A stretch of 64,000 bases of DNA from Leucobacter komagatae (lineage in GTDB: Bacteria > Actinomycetota > Actinomycetes > Actinomycetales > Microbacteriaceae), in the NCBI RefSeq assembly GCF_006716085.1, contig NZ_VFON01000001.1:682001-746000 (forward strand). Reading direction: 5' to 3'. Positions within the stretch are counted from its first letter, which is position 1. Each line of letters opens with the position of its first letter. A program made the translations under genes and the position numbers. Under the pieces are notes generated by a model. The model did no database searches and was not told the DNA's origin. It saw nothing but the letters and a program-made list of their open reading frames with translations. Below are positions 39,051-47,639 of the stretch, piece after piece.

Positions 39051-40181
39051 GTGAGCTGGACGATTTCTGTCGACGACATCGACGACCTCGCACGCGGTTC
39101 CGCCGTCCTCGGCACCGGCGGCGGTGGCGATCCGTACATCGGCGGGCTTCTCGCAAAGGAGGCGCTGCGGCGGCACGGTGACGTCACCGTCGTCACCCTC
39201 GACGAGCTCCCCGACGACGCGGTCGTCGCCTGTGTCTCGATGCTCGGTGCCCCCACCGTCATGGTCGAGAAGCTCCCAAGCCTCGACGAGGTCATGCGGC
39301 CGGTCACCGAGCTGAGCGAGCACTACGGCAGGCCGATCACCCACATCATGTGCATCGAGGTCGGCGGCGTGAACTCGACGATCCCGATCGCCGCGGCCGC
39401 CGCGACCGGGCTCCCCGTGCTCGACGCTGACGGCATGGGCCGCGCCTTCCCCGAGTTGCAGATGGTGCTGCCCACGCTCTACGGCGTCACCTCGTCGCCG
39501 CTCGCGTACTCCGACGAGAAGGGCAATGTGGGCGTGCTCCGCACCGTCGACAATGCCTGGGGCGAGCGCATCATCCGCGTCGCCGCCGTCGAGATGGGCT
39601 GCTCGATCATGCTGTCAGGCTTCCACATGTCTGGCGCGACCGCGAAGAAGGCGCTCGTCGCCGACTCGCTCTCGCTGTGCGTGAACGTTGGCAAGGGCAT
39701 CGTAGACGCCCGCGCCGAGAAGGTCGACGCCGTCGAACGGGCGACCGAGATCCTTGGCGGCCGCGTGCTCTACGGTGGCAAGGTCACCGACGTTGAGCGC
39801 GCAACGACGGCGGGCTTCGCCCGGGGCCGCGCAACGATCGAGGAAGACGGCCGCACGCTCACGCTCCTCTTCCAGAACGAGCACCTCATCGCCGAGCGCG
39901 ACGGCGAGGTGCTCGCCACAACGCCCGACCTCATCATGGTGCTCGACCACGAGACGGGCGAACCCGTCACCACCGAGGGGCTCCGATACGGCCAGCGGGT
40001 GCGCGTGATCGCCGCGCCGGCCGACGAGCGCTGGCACTCGCCCGCAGCGATCGAGATGGTCGGGCCGCGCTACTTCGGGTACGACCTCGACCCGCACCGC
40101 TTCGACGGGACGGTGCGAGCGGGCAGCCCTATCGCAGACGCGGCGCCCTTAGGCGCACCGCCCGCGGGGGTGACAGCGTGA
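39051..40181 (+). CDS. DUF917 / S-methyl-thiohydantoin desulfurase family, paralogue 1
   Basis: 376 residues. The family hallmark LGTGGGGDPYIGGLL is at residues 23-37, followed by EKLPS and the motif VDADGMGRAFPELQM. One DUF917 member is a desulfurase in bacterial ergothioneine breakdown, but most members are uncharacterised. Start is GTG at 39051. The gene overlaps the next by 4 bp (GTGA). The triple paralogue row with HyuA suggests linked substrates or a hetero-oligomer. Confidence 0.85.
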   Translation: MSWTISVDDIDDLARGSAVLGTGGGGDPYIGGLLAKEALRRHGDVTVVTLDELPDDAVVACVSMLGAPTVMVEKLPSLDEVMRPVTELSEHYGRPITHIMCIEVGGVNSTIPIAAAAATGLPVLDADGMGRAFPELQMVLPTLYGVTSSPLAYSDEKGNVGVLRTVDNAWGERIIRVAAVEMGCSIMLSGFHMSGATAKKALVADSLSLCVNVGKGIVDARAEKVDAVERATEILGGRVLYGGKVTDVERATTAGFARGRATIEEDGRTLTLLFQNEHLIAERDGEVLATTPDLIMVLDHETGEPVTTEGLRYGQRVRVIAAPADERWHSPAAIEMVGPRYFGYDLDPHRFDGTVRAGSPIADAAPLGAPPAGVTA

Positions 40182-41284
40182 GCTGGATCCTGACCGCCGC
40201 TGACCTCCCCGACCTCGCGCGCGGCGCGACGCTGCTCGGAACGGGCGGGGGCGGTGACCCGTACATCGGGCAGATGCTCGTGCAACAGGTGCTCGGCAAT
40301 GGCGGCATCACGATACTCGACCCAGACGAGCTCGCTGACGACATGTTCGTGATCCCGACCGCGCAGATGGGCGCCCCGACCGTGATGGTCGAGAAGATCC
40401 CGGCTGGGACGGAACCGCTCGCGGCGCTCCGCACGCTCGAGGCACACCTCGGGCGGACTGCGGAGGCGACAATGCCGATCGAGTGCGGGGGCGTGAACTC
40501 GATGATCCCGCTCATCGTCGCCGCCGAGTCAGGCCTGCCCGTCGTTGACGCTGACGGCATGGGCCGCGCGTTCCCGGAGCTCTCAATGGAGACGTTCGCC
40601 GTCTACGGCGTGCAGGGTTCGCCGCTCGCCCTCGCGGGAGAGCGCGGCGAGCACGTGATCATCGACACCGGCAGCGACAACCGGCAGATGGAGTCGTTCG
40701 CCCGCGCGATCACGATTCGGCTCGGCGGGGTCGGGCACATCGCCGAGTACGCGATGACCGGAGCGGACGTGCGCCGGACCGCGATCCCGCGCACCCTGTC
40801 GATGGCGCTCGCTCTCGGCCGGGCGATCAGGATCGCGCGCGAGCAGCACCGCTCCCCCTTTGCCGCGCTGGCTGACACCCTGTCGACCACGCTCTACTCG
40901 CACGTTCGCGAGCTGCATGTCGGCAAGGTTGTTGACGTCGAGCGACGCACGACGGAGGGATTCGCACGAGGCAAGGCACTCATCGAGGCGACTGACGGCT
41001 CGGGTGATCCCGTGGTGATCGCGTTCCAGAACGAAAACCTCACGGCGTACCGCGGCGAGGAGCTGCTCGCGATTGTGCCCGACCTCATCTGCGTCGTCGA
41101 CCACGAGACCGCCGAGCCGATCACGACGGAGGGGCTGCGTTACGGCCAGCGCGTGCGGGTGCTCGGCATCTCAACGCCCGATCTTATGCGAACACCCGAG
41201 GCGCTCGACACGTTCGGCCCGAGCGCGTTCGGACTCACGGAGACATTCGTTCCCGTGGAAACGCTGGCGGGGCGACCCGTCTAA
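40178..41284 (+). CDS. DUF917 / S-methyl-thiohydantoin desulfurase family, paralogue 2
   Basis: 368 residues, same architecture as its upstream neighbour: LGTGGGGDPYIGQML near the N-terminus and VDADGMGRAFPELSM in the middle, ETAEPITTEGLRYGQRVRVL near the C-terminus. It is shorter at the C-terminus than paralogue 1. The GTG start overlaps the stop of paralogue 1. The two are close enough to be tandem duplicates that diverged. Confidence 0.85.
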   Translation: MSWILTAADLPDLARGATLLGTGGGGDPYIGQMLVQQVLGNGGITILDPDELADDMFVIPTAQMGAPTVMVEKIPAGTEPLAALRTLEAHLGRTAEATMPIECGGVNSMIPLIVAAESGLPVVDADGMGRAFPELSMETFAVYGVQGSPLALAGERGEHVIIDTGSDNRQMESFARAITIRLGGVGHIAEYAMTGADVRRTAIPRTLSMALALGRAIRIAREQHRSPFAALADTLSTTLYSHVRELHVGKVVDVERRTTEGFARGKALIEATDGSGDPVVIAFQNENLTAYRGEELLAIVPDLICVVDHETAEPITTEGLRYGQRVRVLGISTPDLMRTPEALDTFGPSAFGLTETFVPVETLAGRPV

Positions 41285-41299
41285 GGCGTGGGGGCGCTG

Positions 41300-41378
41300 C
41301 GGCTTCACCGCGCAGCCCCGGCTTCACCGCGCAGCCCCGGCTTCACCGCGCAGCCCCGGCTTCACCGCGCAGCCGCAG
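41300..41378. repeat. 19-bp tandem repeat between DUF917 paralogues
   Basis: About four copies of GGCTTCACCGCGCAGCCCC fill the gap after paralogue 2. Confidence 0.9.
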
Positions 41379-41411
41379 CGCCTCCCCGCCCCATCCTCTA
41401 CGCTTACAACC

Positions 41412-42449
41412 ATGGCTCTCACTCTCACCGCGGACGATCTGCCGCTGCTCGCAGCGGGAGCCTCGTTCTGCGGCACGGGAGGCGGCGGGTCGCCCAAGCT
41501 CACGGAGCTCATGGTGCGGCCCGTCTTCGCGGAGCCCGTTGAAACCGTCCTCCCGGGCGAGCTACCACCCGAGACCCAGTGCTTCGCGCCGGCGTTCGCC
41601 GGCTCGACACTGCTGCTCAGCGAGCGGCTCCCCGGAAGGGACGAGTTCGGTCCGCTCATCGCGGTGGCAGAGCGCTGGATCGGGGCCCGCCTCGAAGCGG
41701 CTTGCTCGTTCGAGGCCGGCGGCATGAACGCGCTCACGCCCTTCCTGTTTGCGCCAGACCGCGCGGTGATTGACGCTGATTGCAGCGGACGGGCCGTGCC
41801 CACCCTCGACCGCACAAGCATCTACGTCGAGCGCCTCCCCGGCCTGTTCGCCGTCTGCGCAACCGGCGCCGGCGGCGTCGCGCTTGTCACCTCCGAGCGC
41901 TCGAAAGACGTCGACGGTCTCATGCGAGCGGCGATGATTCAGGCGGGCGGAGCGGGGGCCGTGCTCTTCGCCGGGTTCACCGCCCGCGACCTCCTCACCG
42001 CATCGCTCCACGGCCACCTCGCGCGCTCGCGCGAGATCGGGCGGGCGCTTCGCGAAACCATCGAGGATCCGGTGGCAACGCTCGCCGCAAGGCTCGGCGC
42101 GACGCTCATCGGCGAGGGCAGGATCGCAACCCTCACTCAGGACGCCCGCGATGCCCACGTTCACGCCGCGGAAGTCACCGGCATGGACGGTTCCGTCATC
42201 AGGCTCGTCTCGCGCTCCGAGCACCTCGCGGTACTAGTCGATGGCGCGACCGTCGCGGCTGCGCCCGAGTACATCGTCGCGATCGATGTACTCTCGCGCG
42301 AGCTCATCGAAGTGACCGACTTACGCTTGCACAGGCACGTCGCGATCCTCACCCTGCCCGCCGATGATTGGTGGCGCAATGCCCCCGAGCGCGCAGCCAA
42401 GCTCTTCCCGTCGTCGTACGGACTGTCCGGATTGGATCCCGAATGGTAG
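41412..42449 (+). CDS. DUF917-family protein, divergent paralogue 3
   Basis: 345 residues, clearly related but more diverged: FCGTGGGGSPKLTEL replaces LGTGGGGDPYIG, and VIDADCSGRAVPTLD replaces VDADGMGRAFPEL. The Gly-Met of the second motif is Cys-Ser here, a change near a possible active site. The ATG at 41412 follows a tandem repeat; its 3' end overlaps the PucR gene by 7 bp. A different substrate or a structural role is inferred. Confidence 0.8.
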   Translation: MALTLTADDLPLLAAGASFCGTGGGGSPKLTELMVRPVFAEPVETVLPGELPPETQCFAPAFAGSTLLLSERLPGRDEFGPLIAVAERWIGARLEAACSFEAGGMNALTPFLFAPDRAVIDADCSGRAVPTLDRTSIYVERLPGLFAVCATGAGGVALVTSERSKDVDGLMRAAMIQAGGAGAVLFAGFTARDLLTASLHGHLARSREIGRALRETIEDPVATLAARLGATLIGEGRIATLTQDARDAHVHAAEVTGMDGSVIRLVSRSEHLAVLVDGATVAAAPEYIVAIDVLSRELIEVTDLRLHRHVAILTLPADDWWRNAPERAAKLFPSSYGLSGLDPEW

Positions 42450-43996
42450 GCGCCCCGCGCACCCCGCCAGCCCCACGCACCCTGCGCACCCCGCCAGCGT
42501 CGCTCGATCTCGCGAGCCTGCTCGCGCATCCCGACAACGGCGAGCTCAACTACGTCGCGGGGCCGAAGAGCGAGACTTGGCACAACGTCTCGGTCGACGA
42601 GCCCGAATCTGCCACCGAGGGGCTGCTCATCGTCACCACGGCCCTACCCGAGACGAGCTGGCAGCAGGACGCCCTCGTTCGCCGAGTGCGCGATCGCGGA
42701 TTCGCCGCCCTCGCGGTGCGCAATGCCGGGTCTGCGGGGCCCGGCGCGCGGAAGCTCGCCGACCGGCTCGGCCTCACACTGCTCTCAGTCGCCCGACCGA
42801 TCGAGCTTGCGCGCGCAAGCTGGCAACTGCAGCAGGCGCGCGATGCCCTCACCATCGACTATGTGCGGAAGGTCGCGCAGGCGTTTGAGTACCCCGCGGC
42901 CGACCTGGGCGACCTGCTCGGGCACCTCTGCGCCGCAATTGGGCACGGCATCGCCCTCATCGATTCAACCCGAACCGTGCAGCAAGCGGGCGGGGTGCTC
43001 TCCCCCGAGCTCCACGCGAACCTCGACTTTGCGCCGTGGATCAGCGTCGCCCGTGTTGATGACGCCGCCGCCGCGTCCGTACGCGTTGATAGCTCGACCC
43101 GGCAAGGGCTACGGCTCGCCGTCTTTGACGCGGGGCTCAGCGATGTGCAGCTCCGCGCCCTGTCGACCGTTGCCGAGATCATGATGCCCGCCGTCGCGGC
43201 GCGCATCCTCATCGATGAACTCGCGTCCGTCAATGACGCGTCGTCGTCTGCCGACCTGCTCCGCGCATTCATCGAGCTGCGTGGCGCGCGTGACCCCGAC
43301 GTGCAGCAGCGTATGGCCGAGCTCGGCTGGCGCACCTCGGGTTACCACCTGGGGTTCCAGTTCGCCGCCCGCACGCGCGTCGATCCCGTTGGACTGTTGC
43401 GTGCCGTGTCTCACGAGCTCGCCGCCGTCTCGGTCGAGTCGCGCGCCGCGATCAGCGGCCGAGGCGTGCTCGGGTGGCTGACATTCGCCGACCCGCCTGC
43501 CTCGTCCGAGGTTGAGCGATTCGCTGCCGCATTGAATGGCGTGCACCAGCAGCTTCGGCGTACGCGCGATGTGGCCCTCGGCATCGGGTCTCTGCAGAGC
43601 GGGGAAACTGGCCTCGCGCGCACGCTCAACGAGGCGAGCGACGCCGCGAAGATCGCGACGTCACGGTCGAGCAGTGGGTACCTCGTGCGGGTGGACAGTC
43701 TTGGCCTCGAACAGCTCTTGCTTGCGTGGACGGGAACCGACACGTTCCTCCCCGCGGCCGAGTCACTTCTCGCTCCGCTACTCACCGAGGCACCCGAGCT
43801 CCTCGACACGCTCGCAGCCTACCTCGACCACGAGTCGGGCATCCAGGCAACGGCGGTCGCGCTCGGCCTTCACCGAAACACCGTCGCCCAGCGGGTGCAG
43901 CGCGCTCAGGAACTGGTCGGAGCCGATCTGAGTTCACCCGAGACCCGGCTCGCCCTCCACCTCGCTTGCCGAGCGGTGCTCGCTCCAGGGGTTTAG
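42443..43996 (+). CDS. PucR-family transcriptional regulator
   Basis: 517 residues. The C-terminus has the PucR HTH pattern: YLDHESGIQATAVALGLHRNTVAQRVQRAQEL. The middle holds GGDEF-like and PucR N-terminal type segments typical of purine/pyrimidine-catabolism activators. The ATG at 42443 overlaps the DUF917 stop, so it is co-translated; the upstream frame is Pro/Arg-rich and lies inside the DUF917 gene. Probably senses a substrate of the cluster. Confidence 0.82.
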   Translation: MVGAPRTPPAPRTLRTPPASLDLASLLAHPDNGELNYVAGPKSETWHNVSVDEPESATEGLLIVTTALPETSWQQDALVRRVRDRGFAALAVRNAGSAGPGARKLADRLGLTLLSVARPIELARASWQLQQARDALTIDYVRKVAQAFEYPAADLGDLLGHLCAAIGHGIALIDSTRTVQQAGGVLSPELHANLDFAPWISVARVDDAAAASVRVDSSTRQGLRLAVFDAGLSDVQLRALSTVAEIMMPAVAARILIDELASVNDASSSADLLRAFIELRGARDPDVQQRMAELGWRTSGYHLGFQFAARTRVDPVGLLRAVSHELAAVSVESRAAISGRGVLGWLTFADPPASSEVERFAAALNGVHQQLRRTRDVALGIGSLQSGETGLARTLNEASDAAKIATSRSSSGYLVRVDSLGLEQLLLAWTGTDTFLPAAESLLAPLLTEAPELLDTLAAYLDHESGIQATAVALGLHRNTVAQRVQRAQELVGADLSSPETRLALHLACRAVLAPGV

Positions 43997-44011
43997 GAGG
44001 GGCTGGGCTCA

Positions 44012-44076
44012 GCTCTCTGCTCTGCCCCAGCGCTCTGCTCTGCTCCCAGCGCTCTGCTCTGCTCCCAGCGCTCCCC
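44012..44076. repeat. 19-bp tandem repeat in the convergent gap
   Basis: Three copies of CGCTCTGCTCTGCTCCCAG fill the gap between the PucR gene and the HNH gene. Confidence 0.85.
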
Positions 44077-44086
44077 CTCGAACGTT

Positions 44087-45451
44087 TTACTCCGCGTGCC
44101 GGAACTTCACGCGACTCTCTGGCCTGTCGCGGTGCTGCCTTCCGGTCGGGCTTGTCCAGATCATCACGCCACCCTCTTCTTGCCTGACTCGCCAGTCGGT
44201 GTGATGTTTCAGCATGTGGTGCCCCTTACAGAGGTGGGAGAGGTTCGCTATCGAGGTCGGGCCGCCGTCTTCCGCGGCGACCGTGTGGTCGATCTCGCAC
44301 CGGTGCGCGGGGACGCGACAGCCCGGGGCTCGGCAATGAAGATCTCGTGCGGCCAGGTGCCGCCGCATTGCCGCTGTGGGTCGGTATCTGTCGACCGAGA
44401 GCAGCTTGCCCCCTTCGTCAACGGTGACGAGTTCCCACGCGCGGGCCTCACCCGCGATGCGCTTCGCCACGCTCGCCGGAATCGGACCGTAGCCGACGAG
44501 TTCCGCAGTGCCGTCGGAGGTGCCGGTGGCACCGGCAGCACCGGCATGGTCTTCAGTGAGCAGCCGGCCTGGGATGATGACTTGCACCCGCCCATCGATG
44601 CCCGAGCTTGCCCTTCTGCTTCCGAGCGCGTCGCCGCCGCCATCGACATCTCCGAGCAGCAGGTCACGGAACACGTCGGCGCGTACCGCGTCGATCGACC
44701 GGAACGCACTGCCGCCCGCTGCGCCGGATGCCGACTCAGGACCTGTGGCGGTCATCGGCCCCGTCCCGACACCGGTCGCCGCGCCAGCAGCCGCCGTCTT
44801 CGAGACCTTCTTTGCGAGCCGGGCGACCCGGTCGTAGATCGCCTGAGCTTCCACCGCAGGCAGGTGGGCGATCAGGTCGGCCATGCCGTCGTCGGCCTCA
44901 ACCAAACGAATACTGCGCTTCGCGACGGCTCGCTCATGATTCTCTTCGAGCGAGGCTTGGGCCTCGCTCGCCGCGAGCCTGCGGGCAATCGGTCGGAGCC
45001 TGCTCGGGCTTTCCTCGCGGGCGACTTCAAGGACTCGAGCCTCGTAGCGCTCGCGTCGCTCGCGTTCGAGGGCGCCGTCCCCGATGGTCAGAGGCGCTCC
45101 CTCCGCCGCGATGACTCGCAGATGGTTCAGGGAAATTGTCCCAGATTCAAGCGTGCGAAGCGCGAGAGGGAACGATCTGTGGGCGTCGTATGCAAGCTGC
45201 AGCAGTCGTTCTGCCGCGTGCTCACCCTCATGGAGCGTACTTGCGAGCTCCATGCGGAGGGATCGAAAGGCAAGGTCACGTGCGGCCTGAGTCAGCTTGG
45301 CCGACCCCACCGCCGCTTCCATAGCGCTGGCAAGGCGCCGAAGCTGATTCGCTTCGATCTTGCGGCGCTCGGCCTCCATCACCTCAAACTCGGTGATGGC
45401 CGCGTCGATCTCGTAGAGTTGCTGTCTCGTAAACTTCGAATTTGTAGGCAT
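44087..45451 (-). CDS. DUF222/HNH endonuclease-like protein
   Basis: 454 residues: an N-terminal DUF222 helical region, a Gly/Ala linker (about 215-280), and a C-terminal HNH motif (CRAPGCRVPAHRCEIDHTVAAEDGG ... LSHLCKGHHMLKH) with the HNH-type Asp-His, Asn and His residues and Cys pairs for zinc. This group is common and multi-copy in Actinobacteria, of unknown role; some are thought to belong to mobile DNA. Confidence 0.85.
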   Translation of the reverse strand: MPTNSKFTRQQLYEIDAAITEFEVMEAERRKIEANQLRRLASAMEAAVGSAKLTQAARDLAFRSLRMELASTLHEGEHAAERLLQLAYDAHRSFPLALRTLESGTISLNHLRVIAAEGAPLTIGDGALERERRERYEARVLEVAREESPSRLRPIARRLAASEAQASLEENHERAVAKRSIRLVEADDGMADLIAHLPAVEAQAIYDRVARLAKKVSKTAAAGAATGVGTGPMTATGPESASGAAGGSAFRSIDAVRADVFRDLLLGDVDGGGDALGSRRASSGIDGRVQVIIPGRLLTEDHAGAAGATGTSDGTAELVGYGPIPASVAKRIAGEARAWELVTVDEGGKLLSVDRYRPTAAMRRHLAARDLHCRAPGCRVPAHRCEIDHTVAAEDGGPTSIANLSHLCKGHHMLKHHTDWRVRQEEGGVMIWTSPTGRQHRDRPESRVKFRHAE

Positions 45452-45515
45452 GTGTCAAGTAGAACACCAACCACCGACATTCACGGTACGGGCCGCACGC
45501 CGAGCCTGCCCACCC

Positions 45516-46097
45516 CTACCCCACTTCGCGGTAGAGCCGGCTCGCGGCTTCAACGACCGCTGGGTGCTCCACACTCAACGCCTGGATGCCGACAACTCGG
45601 AGCCCGGCGGGCGGCTTCCCGTCACCGCCCCAGAGCAGCACCGAGGTCTCCGCAGGCATCTGCGAAGACCACCAGCTCAGGCCGCCAACCTGAGCGCCGC
45701 GCTGCTCAAAGAGCCTTCGGGCGAGCGCCTGCGTCACCCCAAGATCCTGTACAACCACCGCGCTCGGGCGCACGTCGAGCGCGAGCAATTCCCGCGCGTT
45801 GTCGAGGTCAACGAGTGCCGGGCCCGTGTATTCGAGTTCAACGATCGCCCGCGGCTCGTCTGCCGGAGTGAGAAACACCTCAGGGATCCACCGCCGCTTG
45901 TTGTAGAAGCTCTCCGCGATCGCGCCAACGGCCGACCGAGAAAAATACCACGAGTCATAGAGGTCAGCGTTGTCCCATCGCCCGTGAAACTGCGGGCGCG
46001 GCACGAACGACCAGTGGCCGGGCTTTCCGGGCCTCGCACCCGACACGCGGGGGTAGCAGCGAAAGAGGCGCAGCGACGTCAATTCTGGCTCAACCAC
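45516..46097 (-). CDS. RES-domain toxin
   Basis: 193 residues. The RES fold (NAD-degrading toxin family, as in MbcT) is suggested by the N-terminal RLFRCYP, GRWDNADLYDSWYFSRSAVGAIAESFY (Arg, Tyr, Ser, Glu) and C-terminal LWGGDG. The start is GTG at 46097; a stop just upstream in frame excludes a longer protein. It follows the Xre-like antitoxin after 59 bp of CAC-rich sequence. NAD glycohydrolase or phosphorylase activity is inferred. Confidence 0.8.
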   Translation of the reverse strand: MVEPELTSLRLFRCYPRVSGARPGKPGHWSFVPRPQFHGRWDNADLYDSWYFSRSAVGAIAESFYNKRRWIPEVFLTPADEPRAIVELEYTGPALVDLDNARELLALDVRPSAVVVQDLGVTQALARRLFEQRGAQVGGLSWWSSQMPAETSVLLWGGDGKPPAGLRVVGIQALSVEHPAVVEAASRLYREVG

Positions 46098-46156
46098 GGC
46101 TCACACCCACACACCATCACGCACGCCACCACTCACACCCACGCACGACGACGCAC

Positions 46157-46510
46157 CTACGCGTACGCACCTTCATCCTCGGCGTCGATCGCGCCAATGA
46201 CCTCGGCAACCCGCCCAAGCTTGATGCACTCCCGCGGCGTCGAACCGCGCAAGAACTGGTTCGGCGAGTCAAGCCAGATCGGCACCACCTTCGTGTGCAT
46301 CGTCGATTCGGCGCGGGCGATGATGTAGGCAAAGTCCATGATCGACCGCGCCGATTCTGGCGACGGCACCTGGGTACCCTGCTTCCACCGGGTCACCTGG
46401 GAGGGCTTGACGCCGAGCAGCTCAGCGAGCAGCGTGCCGTTCCCGGCCGCCCCGAGCAGCATGCGAAACCCGTCAGCGAAGCCGGGCTGGTGAGGCATTG
46501 CGATACTCAT
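46157..46510 (-). CDS. Xre/MbcA/ParS-type antitoxin
   Basis: 117 residues. An HTH (NGTLLAELLGVKPSQVTRWKQG, about 24-45) is followed by the antitoxin toxin-binding domain ending WLDSPNQFLRGSTPRECIKLG (about 79-99), the DUF2384 pattern. This order (antitoxin then RES toxin) is standard for RES-Xre pairs. A palindrome 13-34 bp upstream is a likely autoregulatory operator. Confidence 0.82.
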   Translation of the reverse strand: MSIAMPHQPGFADGFRMLLGAAGNGTLLAELLGVKPSQVTRWKQGTQVPSPESARSIMDFAYIIARAESTMHTKVVPIWLDSPNQFLRGSTPRECIKLGRVAEVIGAIDAEDEGAYA

Positions 46511-46522
46511 GCCCCCAGTCTA

Positions 46523-46544
46523 CGCGCAATCCCAGAATTGCGCG
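46523..46544. promoter_or_regulatory. Palindrome upstream of the antitoxin gene, putative operator
   Basis: CGCGCAAT-N6-ATTGCGCG is a perfect 8+8 inverted repeat 13-34 bp before the antitoxin ATG and 7 bp before the aroB stop. It may be the TA operator; it could instead be an aro terminator, but no T-run follows. Confidence 0.5.
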
Positions 46545-46550
46545 AGGGAG

Positions 46551-47639
46551 TTAGCTTGCGATCTCCTGATACGCAAACTGCAGCATTGAGTCGTCGACGC
46601 CCGCGAGCACACGGGGCTTGCCGATCTCATCGAGCACGATAAAACGAAGCATGCCCGCGCGCGCCTTCTTGTCCCGCTGCATCGCAGCGAGCAGCCCCGG
46701 CCAGCGGCCAGCGGGGTACGAGAGCGGGAGCCCGAGCAGGGTGAGGATCGAGCGGTGCCGTTCAACGGCGGCATCCGACAGCGCGCCAGACATGCGTCCG
46801 AGCTCAGCCGCATAGACCATACCGATCGCGATCGCGACCCCGTGCCGCCACTGGTAGCGCTCGGCATGCTCGATGGCATGCCCGAGCGTGTGCCCGTAGT
46901 TCAGGATCTCGCGAAGGCCCCCTTCTTTGAAATCCTCCGAAACGACGCGCGCCTTCACGCCCACTGCGAGCTCAACCACGCGCTGGAACTCGGGGGTCGC
47001 TGGGTCGGTCGCGCGCTCCACGTCCGCCTCGATAACGTCGAGAATCTCAGGCTCAGCGATAAACCCGCACTTCGCGACCTCAGCGAAACCGGCCAGGATC
47101 TCGTTCTTGGGAAGCGTGTCGAGCAGCGCGATGTCGCAAATTACCGCGGCCGGCGGGTAGAACGCGCCAACGAGGTTCTTGCCCTCCGCCGTGTTGATCC
47201 CAGTCTTCCCGCCAACGGCAGCGTCGACCATGCCGAGCACGGTTGTCGGGATCTGGATCAGTCGCACACCCCTCAGCCACGTCGCCGCGACGAAGCCTGC
47301 GAGGTCGGTCACCGCGCCGCCGCCGAGACCGATAACGGCGTCGGTGCGGGTGAAGTCGGCCTGGCCGAGAATCTGCCAGCAGAAAGCCGCAACCTCGACG
47401 CGCTTGGCCGACTCGGCATCGGGCACCTCGGCGAGAATCACCTCGGTGTAGTGCTCCTGAAGCGACGTGCGCAATTCGTCCGCGAGTCGCCCCACGGTCG
47501 AGGTGTGCACGATGAGTACCTTCGCGACCCGCGACCCGAGGGCCTCAGGAACGCGGTCAAGGAGGCCCCTCCCGACGGTGATCGTATAGTTCGTCTCCCC
47601 CGTGACAGTAATCTCACTGATCTGCGTAGGCGTGCTCAA
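46551..47639 (-). CDS. aroB: 3-dehydroquinate synthase
   Basis: Second step of the shikimate pathway, NAD-dependent conversion of DAHP to dehydroquinate. The 362 residues include GLGGGAVTDLAGFVAATWLRG (NAD site) and the metal-binding histidines of NYGHTLGHAIEH. The start is TTG at 47639, which overlaps the aroK stop (TTGA) and gives the conserved length; the open frame to 47825 runs through the aroK 3' repeats. It is the last gene of the aro block. Confidence 0.94.
   Translation of the reverse strand: MSTPTQISEITVTGETNYTITVGRGLLDRVPEALGSRVAKVLIVHTSTVGRLADELRTSLQEHYTEVILAEVPDAESAKRVEVAAFCWQILGQADFTRTDAVIGLGGGAVTDLAGFVAATWLRGVRLIQIPTTVLGMVDAAVGGKTGINTAEGKNLVGAFYPPAAVICDIALLDTLPKNEILAGFAEVAKCGFIAEPEILDVIEADVERATDPATPEFQRVVELAVGVKARVVSEDFKEGGLREILNYGHTLGHAIEHAERYQWRHGVAIAIGMVYAAELGRMSGALSDAAVERHRSILTLLGLPLSYPAGRWPGLLAAMQRDKKARAGMLRFIVLDEIGKPRVLAGVDDSMLQFAYQEIAS

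Noticed and set aside
44096..45871. Long plus-strand ORF of 591 codons opposite the HNH gene
   Set aside because: It has no family pattern, and the minus strand has the clear HNH residues.
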